Position numbers and translations under genes: made by a program. The notes below the pieces were generated by a model. The model did not search any database and was not told where the DNA came from. It saw only the letters and a program-made list of their open reading frames with translations. From contig JAHQVP010000257.1 of NCBI GenBank assembly GCA_019634275.1, positions 1 to 37,556 of the forward strand: 37,556 nucleotides of DNA. The letters run 5' to 3'. This DNA is from Saprospiraceae bacterium (lineage in GTDB: Bacteria; Bacteroidota; Bacteroidia; Chitinophagales; Saprospiraceae). Positions 6,217 to 14,790 of this stretch are shown here, piece after piece. The stretch's first letter is position 1; each line of letters starts with the position of its first letter.

Positions 6217-7311
6217 ATGAGATCTCGTGGCCTTGAATTAATGTTGACATCCCTGGCTGGATTGCTTAGTGGCTATCTTTTGTACCGTCAGCGAGTCAGA
6301 CATTCCGGCGACGTCGATGGATTGGACTTATGTGTTTCTTTGTTTTCGTCAACTTGCGACGAAGTGGTTCTTGCTTCTTCTTCCTATCAATTAGGAGTGC
6401 CTCTAGCTGGCCTTGGCCTTCTCTTCTTTTCCCTGATGATGTTACTGTTGTTGTTGGAGGTGAAATGGGCTGACCGACTCGTTTTTTGGCTCTCCTCATC
6501 TGGGGTGGGAGTTTGTATTGTATTGATTATTGTGATGAACGGCCAAAAACTATATTGTCCCATTTGCATAATCATACATGGTTTAGTGCTCTGGATTTTT
6601 CTGAAGTTACTGGTGTCCTCCTTAAGGCAGACTGACAGAAAGAATTGGATTTGGACAATGGTGCTAAGTGTATTTTTTTTACTGGTTGGAGCCTATAGTG
6701 AAACGGTGGTTCTAGCTAACGGGTTTGGAACGATGGGACAACCCCAAGATGACACCTCCTATGCTAAATGGAGCCGCCAAGTCATCGAAAGTAAGCTCAA
6801 TGAACCTCATCGTGCACCCATCGAATTGACGGTATTCAGTAGTTTTCAATGCCCCGGTTGTCAGGGTTTTAATTTTGTTTTGAAGAGTCTGGCAAAGGAG
6901 TTTGGCGACTTGCTTTATGTGCATCATGTTCAATATCCAATGAGTATGCAATGCAACCCATATATGGAGTACGAAATGCAACCCAACTCTTGCTATGCAG
7001 CCAAAGCAGCTATTGCTGCTCGAAAACAAGATCGATACCAAGCATTTAGTGATGCACTCTTCATGACCAGTTTAAATTGCGACAGCGTTTCCGTGGAAGA
7101 AGTGGCTTTAGCAATTGGACTCGACATGGATAGATGGAAGTCAGACTTAGCCGACTCAGCTACAGCTAAGCAACTTTCTGACGATATAGACATCGCCAAT
7201 GAGCTTGCCATCAATGCAACACCAACAGTCTATCTCAATGGCAGAAGAATGCCAACTAACAATCAATCCAAACTCAGGTTCTTCATAGAGAAAGAGCTCA
7301 AGAGTAGATAA
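6217..7311 (+). CDS. VKOR domain fused to a DsbA/thioredoxin-like domain
   Basis: The 364-residue membrane protein is predicted to make and deliver disulfide bonds in the cell envelope. The N-terminal part (about 1-165) has hydrophobic segments near 8-24, 60-84, 88-107, 112-134 and 143-165. It shows the full VKOR cysteine set: the loop pair C39 and C47 at the classic eight-residue spacing, and the quinone-side CPIC (C114, C117). The C-terminal part (about 200-364) is a DsbA/thioredoxin_4-type domain with CPGC (C212, C215) and the cis-proline motif NATPTVYLNG. Two more cysteines lie in QCNPYMEYEMQPNSCYAA. In such fusions VKOR reoxidises the thioredoxin domain with quinone. It follows a Cys-rich secreted protein by 213 nt, its most likely client. 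Confidence 0.93.
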   Translation: MRSRGLELMLTSLAGLLSGYLLYRQRVRHSGDVDGLDLCVSLFSSTCDEVVLASSSYQLGVPLAGLGLLFFSLMMLLLLLEVKWADRLVFWLSSSGVGVCIVLIIVMNGQKLYCPICIIIHGLVLWIFLKLLVSSLRQTDRKNWIWTMVLSVFFLLVGAYSETVVLANGFGTMGQPQDDTSYAKWSRQVIESKLNEPHRAPIELTVFSSFQCPGCQGFNFVLKSLAKEFGDLLYVHHVQYPMSMQCNPYMEYEMQPNSCYAAKAAIAARKQDRYQAFSDALFMTSLNCDSVSVEEVALAIGLDMDRWKSDLADSATAKQLSDDIDIANELAINATPTVYLNGRRMPTNNQSKLRFFIEKELKSR

Positions 7312-7550
7312 TGCCTGGGTTCAGCCTGTGTCAAAAAGTAATGTTCCTAGTGCGGTAATCTTTTACGGGTTGAATCTACTAATGTGATAAATGAGACTAA
7401 ATCCGTTGCAACCAAGTAGTCAGGCCATAAATGAAATTCTTGACAAAGAGGTGATTTGCCATTACCTTGCACAGATTGGCCCTACGTTAACTGCCTATAT
7501 ACGAACGCTCTTCGGTAATCTTTCACTACTAACTAAACCAAATCAAACCA

Positions 7551-9290
7551 ATGAAATCTACCAACCTATTTATGCTTGTCAGTGCCATCACACTCTTGAT
7601 AAGTACGTTTTCCGACGTCTCCTTAGAGAAGCCCATCGATGATAATGCGATGGAGGAAATGCTTAAGCCCAACTTTAGCATGTGCCGAACGGGAGGCATT
7701 TTTGTGCTTGAACCACTGATTGACTACAATGAGCCTATTGCACCTAAACTGGACGGCCTCGGTGATCTTCACTTTGAAGTAACGACCAATAGTAGTCAAG
7801 CGCAGGCCTTTTTTGATCAGGGCATGCGGTTGGTCTATGCCTTTAATCATGCAGAAGCCTATCGGGCCTTTCAGGAAGCAAGTAGGCTGGATCCGAATAT
7901 GTGCATGGCCTATTGGGGCCAGGCATTGTCTTTGGGCCCCAACATCAACGATCCCTTACCCGACTTGATGCGACACAAAATTGCCTACGAAGCGATCACC
8001 AAAGCGAAGGAAAGAAGCACTTCAGCTTCCGCCATGGAAAAAGCCCTTATTGAGGCCTATCAAGCCCGATGTACCAACGAAGAAGTTGAACAGCAAGCCT
8101 TAAACGATAGGTACCATGAGGAGATGAAGATGGTCTACCGTGATTTTGGGGATCATCCAGAAGTGGGGACCCTATATGCTGCATCCATTATGAATACCAT
8201 GCCTTGGAACTATTGGGATGAGAATAAGGAGCCCAGACCGGGGACCACTGAAGCAGTCGATGCCATCACGAAGGTGGTGAACTCATATCCTAGCCATCCT
8301 GGTGCGAGACACTATCACATTCACATCATTGAGGCAGTTGATCCACATTCTGCCTTGGCGACTGCCGATGCATTGGGTCCGTTAATGCCTGCGGCAGGTC
8401 ATTTGGTGCACATGCCGTCCCACATCTATATTGGGACCGGGATGTACGAAAAAGCAGCCGAGGTCAATCGGAAAGCGATCAAAGCAGATGAAGCCTATAT
8501 CGCACAGTGTCAGGCTCAAGGAATGTACCCGCTGGTGTACTATCCGCACAATATCCATTTTCTATGGGCTGCCACCAGCATTACGGGTAATAGTGAAGAG
8601 GCGATTGATGCTGCGGAGAAGGTGGCCTTGCGCATCCCTCGCGAGCAAGCAGGTATACTGCCTTTTTTACAGGACTTCATGGCTGTACCGGTGCAGACGT
8701 ATGTCCGCTTCGGGAGATGGAACGATATTCTGAGTACACCTGGTCCGGACACTTCACTGCTGCATACGCGAATGATGTGGCACTATGCTCGGGGTTTTGC
8801 CCTGGCCCGACTGGGATTGCTGGATGCCGCAGATGCAGAATTAGAATCGGTGAAGGCCATTGCTGCCGATCCACGAGCTAAGACCCTGTTGGCGGCGTAC
8901 AACAACCCTACCAGCGAAGTTGGGAAGGTAGCTTCGATGTCTCTTGCTGGTGAGATCGCCGCAGAAAGAGGGGATTTGGACCAAGCAATAGGACTGCTGA
9001 AGAGCGCCGACATTCATGAAAAGAACCTGGTTTATCAAGAGCCGGCTGCATGGCACTATCCCGTTAAGCAAGCACTCGGAGCGGTCATGCTGCAAGCGGG
9101 TCAAGCTGCAGAGGCAGAGGCTGTATATCGTGCTGATTTAGATCGACTACCAGGCAATGGATGGTCTCTTTTTGGACTGTATCAAAGCCTGGTGGATCAG
9201 GGTAAAGTCGAAGAAGCGAAGGAAACAAAGGTGCAATTTGAGAAAGCATGGGAACATGCGGATGTGGCACTTACGGCTTCACGGTTCTAA
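7551..9290 (+). CDS. Secreted TPR protein with conserved histidine clusters, function unknown
   Basis: The 579-residue protein has a hydrophobic N-terminus (about 7-20) and many TPR-like helix pairs, for example QAFFDQGMRLVYAFNHAEAY and repeats towards the end. Between them are His clusters: HYHIHIIE (H254, H256, H258, E261), HLVHMPSHIY (H284, H287, H291) and YYPHNIHFLW (H333, H336). To my knowledge these motifs recur in a widespread family annotated only as TPR proteins; the spacing suggests a metal or heme site, which is inference. The ATG at 7551 is preferred because the hydrophobic segment follows. An overlapping frame starting at 7391 is spurious. The 239-bp gap upstream shows no clear feature. 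Confidence 0.85.
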   Translation: MKSTNLFMLVSAITLLISTFSDVSLEKPIDDNAMEEMLKPNFSMCRTGGIFVLEPLIDYNEPIAPKLDGLGDLHFEVTTNSSQAQAFFDQGMRLVYAFNHAEAYRAFQEASRLDPNMCMAYWGQALSLGPNINDPLPDLMRHKIAYEAITKAKERSTSASAMEKALIEAYQARCTNEEVEQQALNDRYHEEMKMVYRDFGDHPEVGTLYAASIMNTMPWNYWDENKEPRPGTTEAVDAITKVVNSYPSHPGARHYHIHIIEAVDPHSALATADALGPLMPAAGHLVHMPSHIYIGTGMYEKAAEVNRKAIKADEAYIAQCQAQGMYPLVYYPHNIHFLWAATSITGNSEEAIDAAEKVALRIPREQAGILPFLQDFMAVPVQTYVRFGRWNDILSTPGPDTSLLHTRMMWHYARGFALARLGLLDAADAELESVKAIAADPRAKTLLAAYNNPTSEVGKVASMSLAGEIAAERGDLDQAIGLLKSADIHEKNLVYQEPAAWHYPVKQALGAVMLQAGQAAEAEAVYRADLDRLPGNGWSLFGLYQSLVDQGKVEEAKETKVQFEKAWEHADVALTASRF

Positions 9291-9409
9291 CCAGGTTTTT
9301 GCATAGGTCTTCTGAGCGAAGGCGCAATTAGGAATTTCTACAGAGTGCATTGGTGGCAAATCTAGCAACTAGGCTAGGGGGCCCTTGCTATGCCTAAAAT
9401 ATCTTATCC

Positions 9410-10486
9410 ATGACCAAAAGGACAATCGAAATGCCCTGGGCGGACCCTTTGCTACCCAGGGTCAGTGATCCACACTTTGAAGAAGTTGTAAAAGATCGGT
9501 TTGGAAAAGTCCCTGACATCTACTTTCGGGTATCTCCTAGTAAATGGCTGCGAGAGGCAGTCATGGAGTGGCCGCAATATCGGGTTCAGTACTTCCCTTC
9601 CAAGCTCGGCTATATAGCAGGGTTAATATGTGCACAGGAGAATGCATGCAGATATTGTATTGGGGTGACACGAGCGTATCTAAAAAGCCAGGGGTACAAT
9701 GACAACTTTATCAATATGATTGAGCGCGATCGGCAGCTGGCCGAACTCAATGAAAAAGAACGTGTTTTTGTCCAGTTTTGCCGCAGCCTCTCCAGAAGTT
9801 CACCACGTCCTCCCAAAAGCCTCCTGATGCGCCTGCAAAGATTGGGGTACTCGGAATTGGCGGTGAAAGAAATGGCCTGGTGGATCGTGGCAAATTGCTT
9901 TATCAATCGAGTCTCCACTTTTATTTCTGTACCTCCCATGGCAGATCTGGAGAGAATGTCACGGGGCTTGCTAGGCAAGATTTTTAGAAGAGTAATTAAG
10001 AAGCGGTTAGAAGCTCCGCAACGGTCTGAGCTTGGAACCAAAGCCAGCGAGCAAGGTCAGTCTTTTGTACAAATGATGGACTCACTGAAAGGCTTGCCGG
10101 CCGCAGATTACATCGGCACGGCATTGCAAGGGGCAATGCAATCTGATATTCTTTCCAAAGAATTGAAGATCCTCATGTTTTCGGTTGTAGCCAAGACCTT
10201 GCAGTGCGAGTTTTGCATTTCTGAATCGAAAGAGATGGCTTTGAACATGGGTTTTGATGAGGATGAGTACGAACTTGCGCTAGTCACGTTGAACTCAAAA
10301 AAATTGAGCAACCAGGAATCGGAGATTCTCAAGTGGACCAGAGAGACCATTCACTTCGACACATTTGTAATCCAAGGACGCGTAAAAGAGCTATCCACTA
10401 AAACTGACAATGTTGTTCTTCTGGAAGCCATTGGGCTCGCTTCCCTAGCAAATGCAATCGTGCGCCTTGCAATCCTAATCAAGTGA
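9410..10486 (+). CDS. Protein with two AhpD/carboxymuconolactone decarboxylase-like domains
   Basis: The 358-residue protein contains two related helical domains, each with a CxxC: CRYC (C80, C83) in AQENACRYCIGVTRAYL and CEFC (C266, C269) in KTLQCEFCISESKEMAL. Each is followed by LKSQGY or LNMGF and a C-terminal helical part, the layout of AhpD-like peroxidase-related proteins. In AhpD a His four residues after the second Cys is catalytic; here those positions are Thr and Ser, so the redox chemistry may differ. A basic linker (about 185-205) joins the halves. The stop codon overlaps the start of the downstream cyclase (TGATG), implying coupled translation and a shared process, possibly redox or peroxide sensing. 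Confidence 0.85.
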   Translation: MTKRTIEMPWADPLLPRVSDPHFEEVVKDRFGKVPDIYFRVSPSKWLREAVMEWPQYRVQYFPSKLGYIAGLICAQENACRYCIGVTRAYLKSQGYNDNFINMIERDRQLAELNEKERVFVQFCRSLSRSSPRPPKSLLMRLQRLGYSELAVKEMAWWIVANCFINRVSTFISVPPMADLERMSRGLLGKIFRRVIKKRLEAPQRSELGTKASEQGQSFVQMMDSLKGLPAADYIGTALQGAMQSDILSKELKILMFSVVAKTLQCEFCISESKEMALNMGFDEDEYELALVTLNSKKLSNQESEILKWTRETIHFDTFVIQGRVKELSTKTDNVVLLEAIGLASLANAIVRLAILIK

Positions 10487-11265
10487 TGCTCTATGTACTT
10501 ATCATAGTCTCCTCAACGCTAGCATTCACTCTCCACATCTTGCATAGAAGCAAGTTGAAAAACGAGGAATTGCAAAAAATCGTATCAGACTCTGCTGCTC
10601 GGCTTGAGAGACTGCAAGTCAGCTTTGGATCCTTTGCCCCTCATGATGTCATCGAGCATCTCACGGATCCTGATGGCGTTTATAGCGCAAGCTTACGCGA
10701 AGTCACCGTGCTGTTCGCTGATCTAAGAGGATTTACACGGTTGTGTCATGGGCGAGACCCGGCCGAAGTTGTTGAAATTCTCAATGGGTATTTTGAAACG
10801 ATGCATAAGGCAGTTCGTGCCCATCATGGAGAACTTACTGAATTGACCGGTGATGGCATCTTGGCCCTGTTCGGCGCACTGGAGCATAATCCCTGGCAGG
10901 AAATCGATGCGACCAAGGCTGCCATAGCGATGAGGGAGTCATTGGTGACTTACAATAGGGAATTGGCGATGAAGGGCCTCCCTAGCATCGCATTTGGCAT
11001 TGGAATCCACCAAGGTCCATTGCTCACCGGAGTGCTGGGCAGCAGAGACCTCCAAAAATTTGGAGTAGTTGGGGATGCCATAAATGTTGCTTCACGTCTG
11101 GAAGGCCTAACCAAACATCACCAATGCGATATACTCATCTCGGAAGTTGTTAAGTCAAAATTGAGAGGCCAATTTGCACTTGAGGCAAAGGAGCCAGTGC
11201 TGGTAAAAGGCAGAAACGAACCGGTGAAGAGCTATCACGTTGTCGAAGCCATCAATGCTTCTTGA
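10486..11265 (+). CDS. Membrane-anchored class III nucleotide cyclase, guanylate-type residues
   Basis: The 259-residue protein has one N-terminal membrane helix (about 2-19), a short linker helix and a class III cyclase domain (about 70-255). The metal-binding Asp residues are D79 in VLFADLRGFT and D123 in LTGDGILALF; the transition-state Asn and Arg are N200 and R204 in INVASRLE. The two purine-selecting positions are E119 (Lys in adenylate cyclases) and G193 (Asp or Thr in adenylate cyclases), so GTP may be the substrate. The cyclase at 12980 has K and T at the same positions. ATG 10486 is chosen over GTG 10483 because it overlaps the upstream TGA by one base; both encode nearly the same protein. 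Confidence 0.88.
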   Translation: MLYVLIIVSSTLAFTLHILHRSKLKNEELQKIVSDSAARLERLQVSFGSFAPHDVIEHLTDPDGVYSASLREVTVLFADLRGFTRLCHGRDPAEVVEILNGYFETMHKAVRAHHGELTELTGDGILALFGALEHNPWQEIDATKAAIAMRESLVTYNRELAMKGLPSIAFGIGIHQGPLLTGVLGSRDLQKFGVVGDAINVASRLEGLTKHHQCDILISEVVKSKLRGQFALEAKEPVLVKGRNEPVKSYHVVEAINAS

Positions 11266-11458
11266 TGGGGCCCTAGCGCCTGCATAAAAGCAGTTAGGAT
11301 CCTCTCTATGGCCTCCAGAAAACCAGCCAAAAGTTGGGCCAAGCAGGTACTGCTCGGGTAGAAGGGTCCATCCTGGGCACTAAGTCGATGATGATCCACG
11401 GTTCCGGTGTAGGCATAAGGCCTGTAGCTCCTATATTTCGTATCTTACCTACTCAGAC

Positions 11459-12586
11459 ATGAGCACCCAAGTCGTCCATATTGTTGTCATCTTGCTTCTG
11501 TGGTATTTGCCGGCTTTCGGTCAGAATATTGGGGCTGTAGAAGAAGGGTGGAAGAGCGAATGGGCATACCTCACGTACGCACTCTTGATTCTTGCGTCCG
11601 GACAATTCCTTTACGGCAGGCAAAAGAAAATAGCGCTAGCCAAAGAGCGACAGCGTGCCCAGGAAGTACAGCGTAGGCAGGCCGCAGAGATCGAATCGGC
11701 ATCCAAACAATTACAATTTACCCAGACACAGCTTGTCCATGCGGAGAAAATGGCTTCCCTCGGAGAGCTCACCGCAGGGATTGCCCATGAAATTCAGAAT
11801 CCACTGAACTTCGTCAATAACTTTGCAGAAGTCAGTGGTGAGCTGGTCGACGAGGCATTGGAAGAATTAGGTCGGAAGAAACTGGTCGAAGTTGGTAGTA
11901 TTCTTAGCGATCTAAAACAGAACCTTAAAAAAATAAATCATCATGGTGGAAGAGCAAGTGGCATAGTGCGCGGGATGCTCGACCATTCAAGAACCGATGC
12001 TGGCGAAAAGATATTGACAGACATTAATGGATTATGCGATGAATACATGCGACTGGCTTATCATGGCCTTCGTGCAAAAGACAAATCGTTTAATGCGAAA
12101 ATGAAGTCAACATTTGATCCGGAGATTACAGAAGTGCTCATTGTTCCTCAGGAAATAGGTAGAGTCCTCCTCAATCTCTTGAATAATGCCTTTTATGCAT
12201 GTGCTGAGCGAAGCCGAAGTGCATGTACTGAGCGCAGTCGAAGTGCCAATGCGGAGCAAAACCCAAGTGCCGTAGACAACAAGGCGCAAATGGATCAAGA
12301 CATCCACTATCAGCCTATGGTGTCTATCGAATCGAAGCGCAAAGATGATCAAGTACAGATCATTATTACCGACAATGGACCCGGTATAGATCAAGAGACT
12401 CTTGCGAATATCTTTCAACCCTTTTTCACAACAAAGCCTGCCGGAGAAGGAACTGGTTTGGGGCTGTCTCTCAGTTATGACATCATAAAATCCCACGGTG
12501 GTGACCTATCGGTAGAGTCAGAAGTGGGAAAGGGGACCGCTTTCACTATTGCATTACCAATCTCACCATCACAACGAAACACTTAA
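11459..12586 (+). CDS. Short sensor histidine kinase, head of a cAMP-linked operon
   Basis: The 375-residue kinase belongs to the family of those at 525 and 3153 but lacks the TPR sensor. It has an N-terminal signal-like segment (ending about FGQ22), a second membrane helix near 35-52, a coiled coil, H110 in AGIAHEIQNPLNFVNNF, N box NLLNNAFYA, G1 DNGPGI and lid [16 protein letters not shown]. Two in-frame repeats (CAERSRSA, CTERSRSA) follow the N box at residues 248-263. The receiver gene follows 12 nt after its stop and a receiver-cyclase 6 nt after that, so these three form one operon. The kinase probably senses a membrane or cytoplasmic cue, since there is almost no periplasmic domain. Confidence 0.92.
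   Translation: MSTQVVHIVVILLLWYLPAFGQNIGAVEEGWKSEWAYLTYALLILASGQFLYGRQKKIALAKERQRAQEVQRRQAAEIESASKQLQFTQTQLVHAEKMASLGELTAGIAHEIQNPLNFVNNFAEVSGELVDEALEELGRKKLVEVGSILSDLKQNLKKINHHGGRASGIVRGMLDHSRTDAGEKILTDINGLCDEYMRLAYHGLRAKDKSFNAKMKSTFDPEITEVLIVPQEIGRVLLNLLNNAFYACAERSRSACTERSRSANAEQNPSAVDNKAQMDQDIHYQPMVSIESKRKDDQVQIIITDNGPGIDQETLANIFQPFFTTKPAGEGTGLGLSLSYDIIKSHGGDLSVESEVGKGTAFTIALPISPSQRNT
12200..12247 (+). repeat. Two tandem 24-bp repeats in frame in a third kinase gene
   Basis: The first unit (12200-12223) is identical to both units at 5025-5072; the second (12224-12247) differs at a few bases and encodes CTERSRSA. The insertion point after NNAFYA is the same codon as in the kinases at 525 and 3153. 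Confidence 0.88.
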
Positions 12587-12598
12587 ACGAATGTACCG

Positions 12599-12973
12599 AT
12601 GGCAAATAAGATTCTAGTAGTAGACGACGAACAGGATGTAAAGCTCTTGTTCCAACAGAAATTTCGTAAGGAGATACGCAGACAAGAAATCGAATTTATG
12701 TTTGCTTTCTCTGGAGAAGAAGCGTTAGAGATCATGAAAGACAATAGCCATGAAGCGATCCTCATTCTGTCTGATATTAATATGCCGGGTATGAGTGGTT
12801 TACAATTGTTGGAGAAAATCAAAACGGAATACAAGACACCACCGCCCGTAGTCATGATGGTAACTGCATATGGAGATGAAGAAAATCGCAAGCAGGCTTT
12901 CGATCTGGGTGCGGATGATTTTGTCACTAAGCCGGTAGACTTTACCTTGCTGAAGGAAAAACTAGCCCCATAA
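12599..12973 (+). CDS. Single-domain response regulator
   Basis: The 124-residue protein is a lone receiver domain with the acidic pocket VVDDE (residues 7-11), the phospho-acceptor D59 in LSDINMPGMSG, the switch threonine T89 and the lysine K111 in VTKPVDF. It has no output domain, so it may pass phosphate to another protein or compete with the receiver-cyclase encoded 6 nt downstream. The two receivers are similar ([23 protein letters not shown]), consistent with duplication inside the operon. The first six codons overlap nothing; the ATG at 12599 lies 12 nt after the kinase stop. Confidence 0.93.
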   Translation: MANKILVVDDEQDVKLLFQQKFRKEIRRQEIEFMFAFSGEEALEIMKDNSHEAILILSDINMPGMSGLQLLEKIKTEYKTPPPVVMMVTAYGDEENRKQAFDLGADDFVTKPVDFTLLKEKLAP

Positions 12974-12979
12974 GTAATA

Positions 12980-14017
12980 ATGACCAAAATCCTTGTAGTA
13001 GATGATGAGCCAGACCTGGAGGTCCTGGTTAAGCAAAAATTTCGCAAGAAGATCCGAGCGAATGAGTACCAATTTGCTTTTGCTGGCAATGGCGTGCAGG
13101 CGTTAGAAGTTCTCCGTGATGATCCGGAAATCGACATCGTGCTGAGCGATATCAATATGCCGGAAATGGATGGCCTTGCGCTGCTGGCCGAATTGCGAGA
13201 AAATCAGCCTCTGATTAAGACGGTCATCGTCTCGGCTTATGGGGATATGCAGAACATTCGGACTGCGATGAATCGTGGGGCATTTGACTTTATCACCAAA
13301 CCCATTGATTTTAATGATCTGTCCATCACGGTAGAGAAAACCATTGAGTACGTTGCTCAGGTCAAGAATACATTGCAGGCCATTAAGGAGAATGACATCT
13401 TGAAGATGTATGTTGATGAATCGGTCATCAACTTTATGAGCAGTCCTCAATATGAGTCATCTGTGTTGTTGAATGAGGCCATTGAGGGTACGGTCATTTT
13501 CGTCGACATTGTAGGTTTCACCCGGATTAGCGAATCGGCAACTCCGGATCAGGTAGTCCAGTTGATTAATACGTACTTCGATATCATGGTGACCAAGATC
13601 ATGGAGCATGATGGCTACATCGACAAGTTTATTGGAGATGCGGTGATGGCAGTATATCGCGGAGACTTTCATCTCGACCGAGCACTCGATTCGGCCATTG
13701 AGATACGCCGGAGTCTTTCCGAGTTGGAGGAGAGTGAGACGCTACACTTCAAGCCTCAAGTCTCCATCGGCATCAGAAGTGGAGAGATGATTTCGGGTAA
13801 CATTGGTTCGGCCAGTTTAAAGCGACTGGACTATACCGTCATTGGCGATACCGTAAATACTGCAGCGCGATTGCAAGGAGCAGCGGGAGAGAATCAAATT
13901 ATCATTGGTAAGCAAGATTACGAACAAATCAAAAGCTCCTTCGAGTGTGAAGAATTGGGGACCATTAAGATGAAGAACAAGACGGAGCCAATGTTGATTT
14001 ACAATGTCGTTGCGTAG
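12980..14017 (+). CDS. Response regulator with adenylate cyclase output domain
   Basis: The 345-residue protein joins an N-terminal receiver (D57 in [12 protein letters not shown]107 in ITKPIDF) to a class III cyclase domain (about 165-340) through a helical linker (about 113-160). The metal ligands are D176 in [10 protein letters not shown] and D220 in [11 protein letters not shown]; the purine-selecting residues are K216 and T286 (in [10 protein letters not shown]), and N293 and R297 complete the site. Lys plus Thr is the class IIIb adenylate cyclase pattern, the type that includes bicarbonate-responsive enzymes. With the kinase and single receiver upstream this predicts phosphorylation-controlled cAMP synthesis. 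The cAMP receptor is not in the window. Confidence 0.93.
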   Translation: MTKILVVDDEPDLEVLVKQKFRKKIRANEYQFAFAGNGVQALEVLRDDPEIDIVLSDINMPEMDGLALLAELRENQPLIKTVIVSAYGDMQNIRTAMNRGAFDFITKPIDFNDLSITVEKTIEYVAQVKNTLQAIKENDILKMYVDESVINFMSSPQYESSVLLNEAIEGTVIFVDIVGFTRISESATPDQVVQLINTYFDIMVTKIMEHDGYIDKFIGDAVMAVYRGDFHLDRALDSAIEIRRSLSELEESETLHFKPQVSIGIRSGEMISGNIGSASLKRLDYTVIGDTVNTAARLQGAAGENQIIIGKQDYEQIKSSFECEELGTIKMKNKTEPMLIYNVVA

Positions 14018-14167
14018 GGATTGATAGTCCTCTACTACACGTCGAGCGCTCAGAAACGGCATGTGTATCTCTGGTGCATTTTCAAATGAGGTAGAAGTTG
14101 ATTCTATAGGATGCAACCAAGTCCGATGTATGATCAGCAATGGATTAATAATGGACTCAGGCGAGGG

Positions 14168-14749
14168 TTATCGGTTGCATAAGGCAGGCCATTCACAGCG
14201 CAAAATACTGTAGTACACCATGTCATGACGCTGGCCCTCGCCCACAAAGTAACTCCTTAATCTTCCCTCTTTACTTGCGCCCAATTTTTCCAAGGCCCGC
14301 TGTGATTGAAGATTTGTACCGCGGGTTCGAAATTCGACCCGCTCAAATCCAAGGTCATCGAATGCATACGCAAGCATCAAGTGTTTTACTATTCCATTGT
14401 GTCCTTTCCCCTGATACTGAAGTCCTAGCCAGGTCCATCCGATTTCTAGTCGTAGATTGGTAGCAGAAATGTGTTCAAAACTAGAACACCCAAGGGCCTT
14501 CCCATATGTTTTTTCGTAGATGGTAAATTGATGCCGGATACCCGCAATTCGGTCCGAAATTGCGCGCTTAAGGTATGCTTCCATGTCAGCCCGAGTATGG
14601 ATGCTTGTAGAAGAGTGGGCCCATATCCTGGAGTCAGCCAAGGCATAGAGCTCCTCTGCATCTTCAAGGCGGGAGCTTTTCAGAATATGCGAATCATTGG
14701 ACAACGTCAATCGAGCATCAAAGAAATCAGCATTCATAGCAGCTGCCAA
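14168..14749 (-). CDS. GNAT acetyltransferase, RimJ/RimL-like
   Basis: The 193-residue protein is a GNAT-fold acetyltransferase, probably acting on a small molecule or a protein N-terminus. Visible landmarks are SSRLEDAEELYAL near the start, LRLEIGWTWLG for strand four, the acetyl-CoA pyrophosphate loop QYQGKGHNG, and ERVEFRTRGTNLQSQRALEKLGA, the RimJ/RimL-type motif B. The first Met residues (1 and 5) are both plausible starts. It converges with the cyclase operon; the 150-bp gap between them shows no clear terminator. The substrate cannot be predicted. Confidence 0.88.
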   Translation of the reverse strand: MAAAMNADFFDARLTLSNDSHILKSSRLEDAEELYALADSRIWAHSSTSIHTRADMEAYLKRAISDRIAGIRHQFTIYEKTYGKALGCSSFEHISATNLRLEIGWTWLGLQYQGKGHNGIVKHLMLAYAFDDLGFERVEFRTRGTNLQSQRALEKLGASKEGRLRSYFVGEGQRHDMVYYSILRCEWPALCNR

Positions 14750-14790
14750 TATACCAATGATGCTCGAGTGACCTTGCGTTAAACGCTTGA

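Noticed and set aside
7391-7642. Plus-strand open frame of 83 codons upstream of the TPR protein
   Set aside because: It overlaps the first 92 bases of a well-supported gene in another frame and its product is not protein-like.
14321-14342. GGTTCGAA-like motif considered as a tRNA T-loop
   Set aside because: It lies inside the acetyltransferase reading frame (encoding EFRTRGT on minus) and no cloverleaf with acceptor or anticodon arm can be drawn around it.
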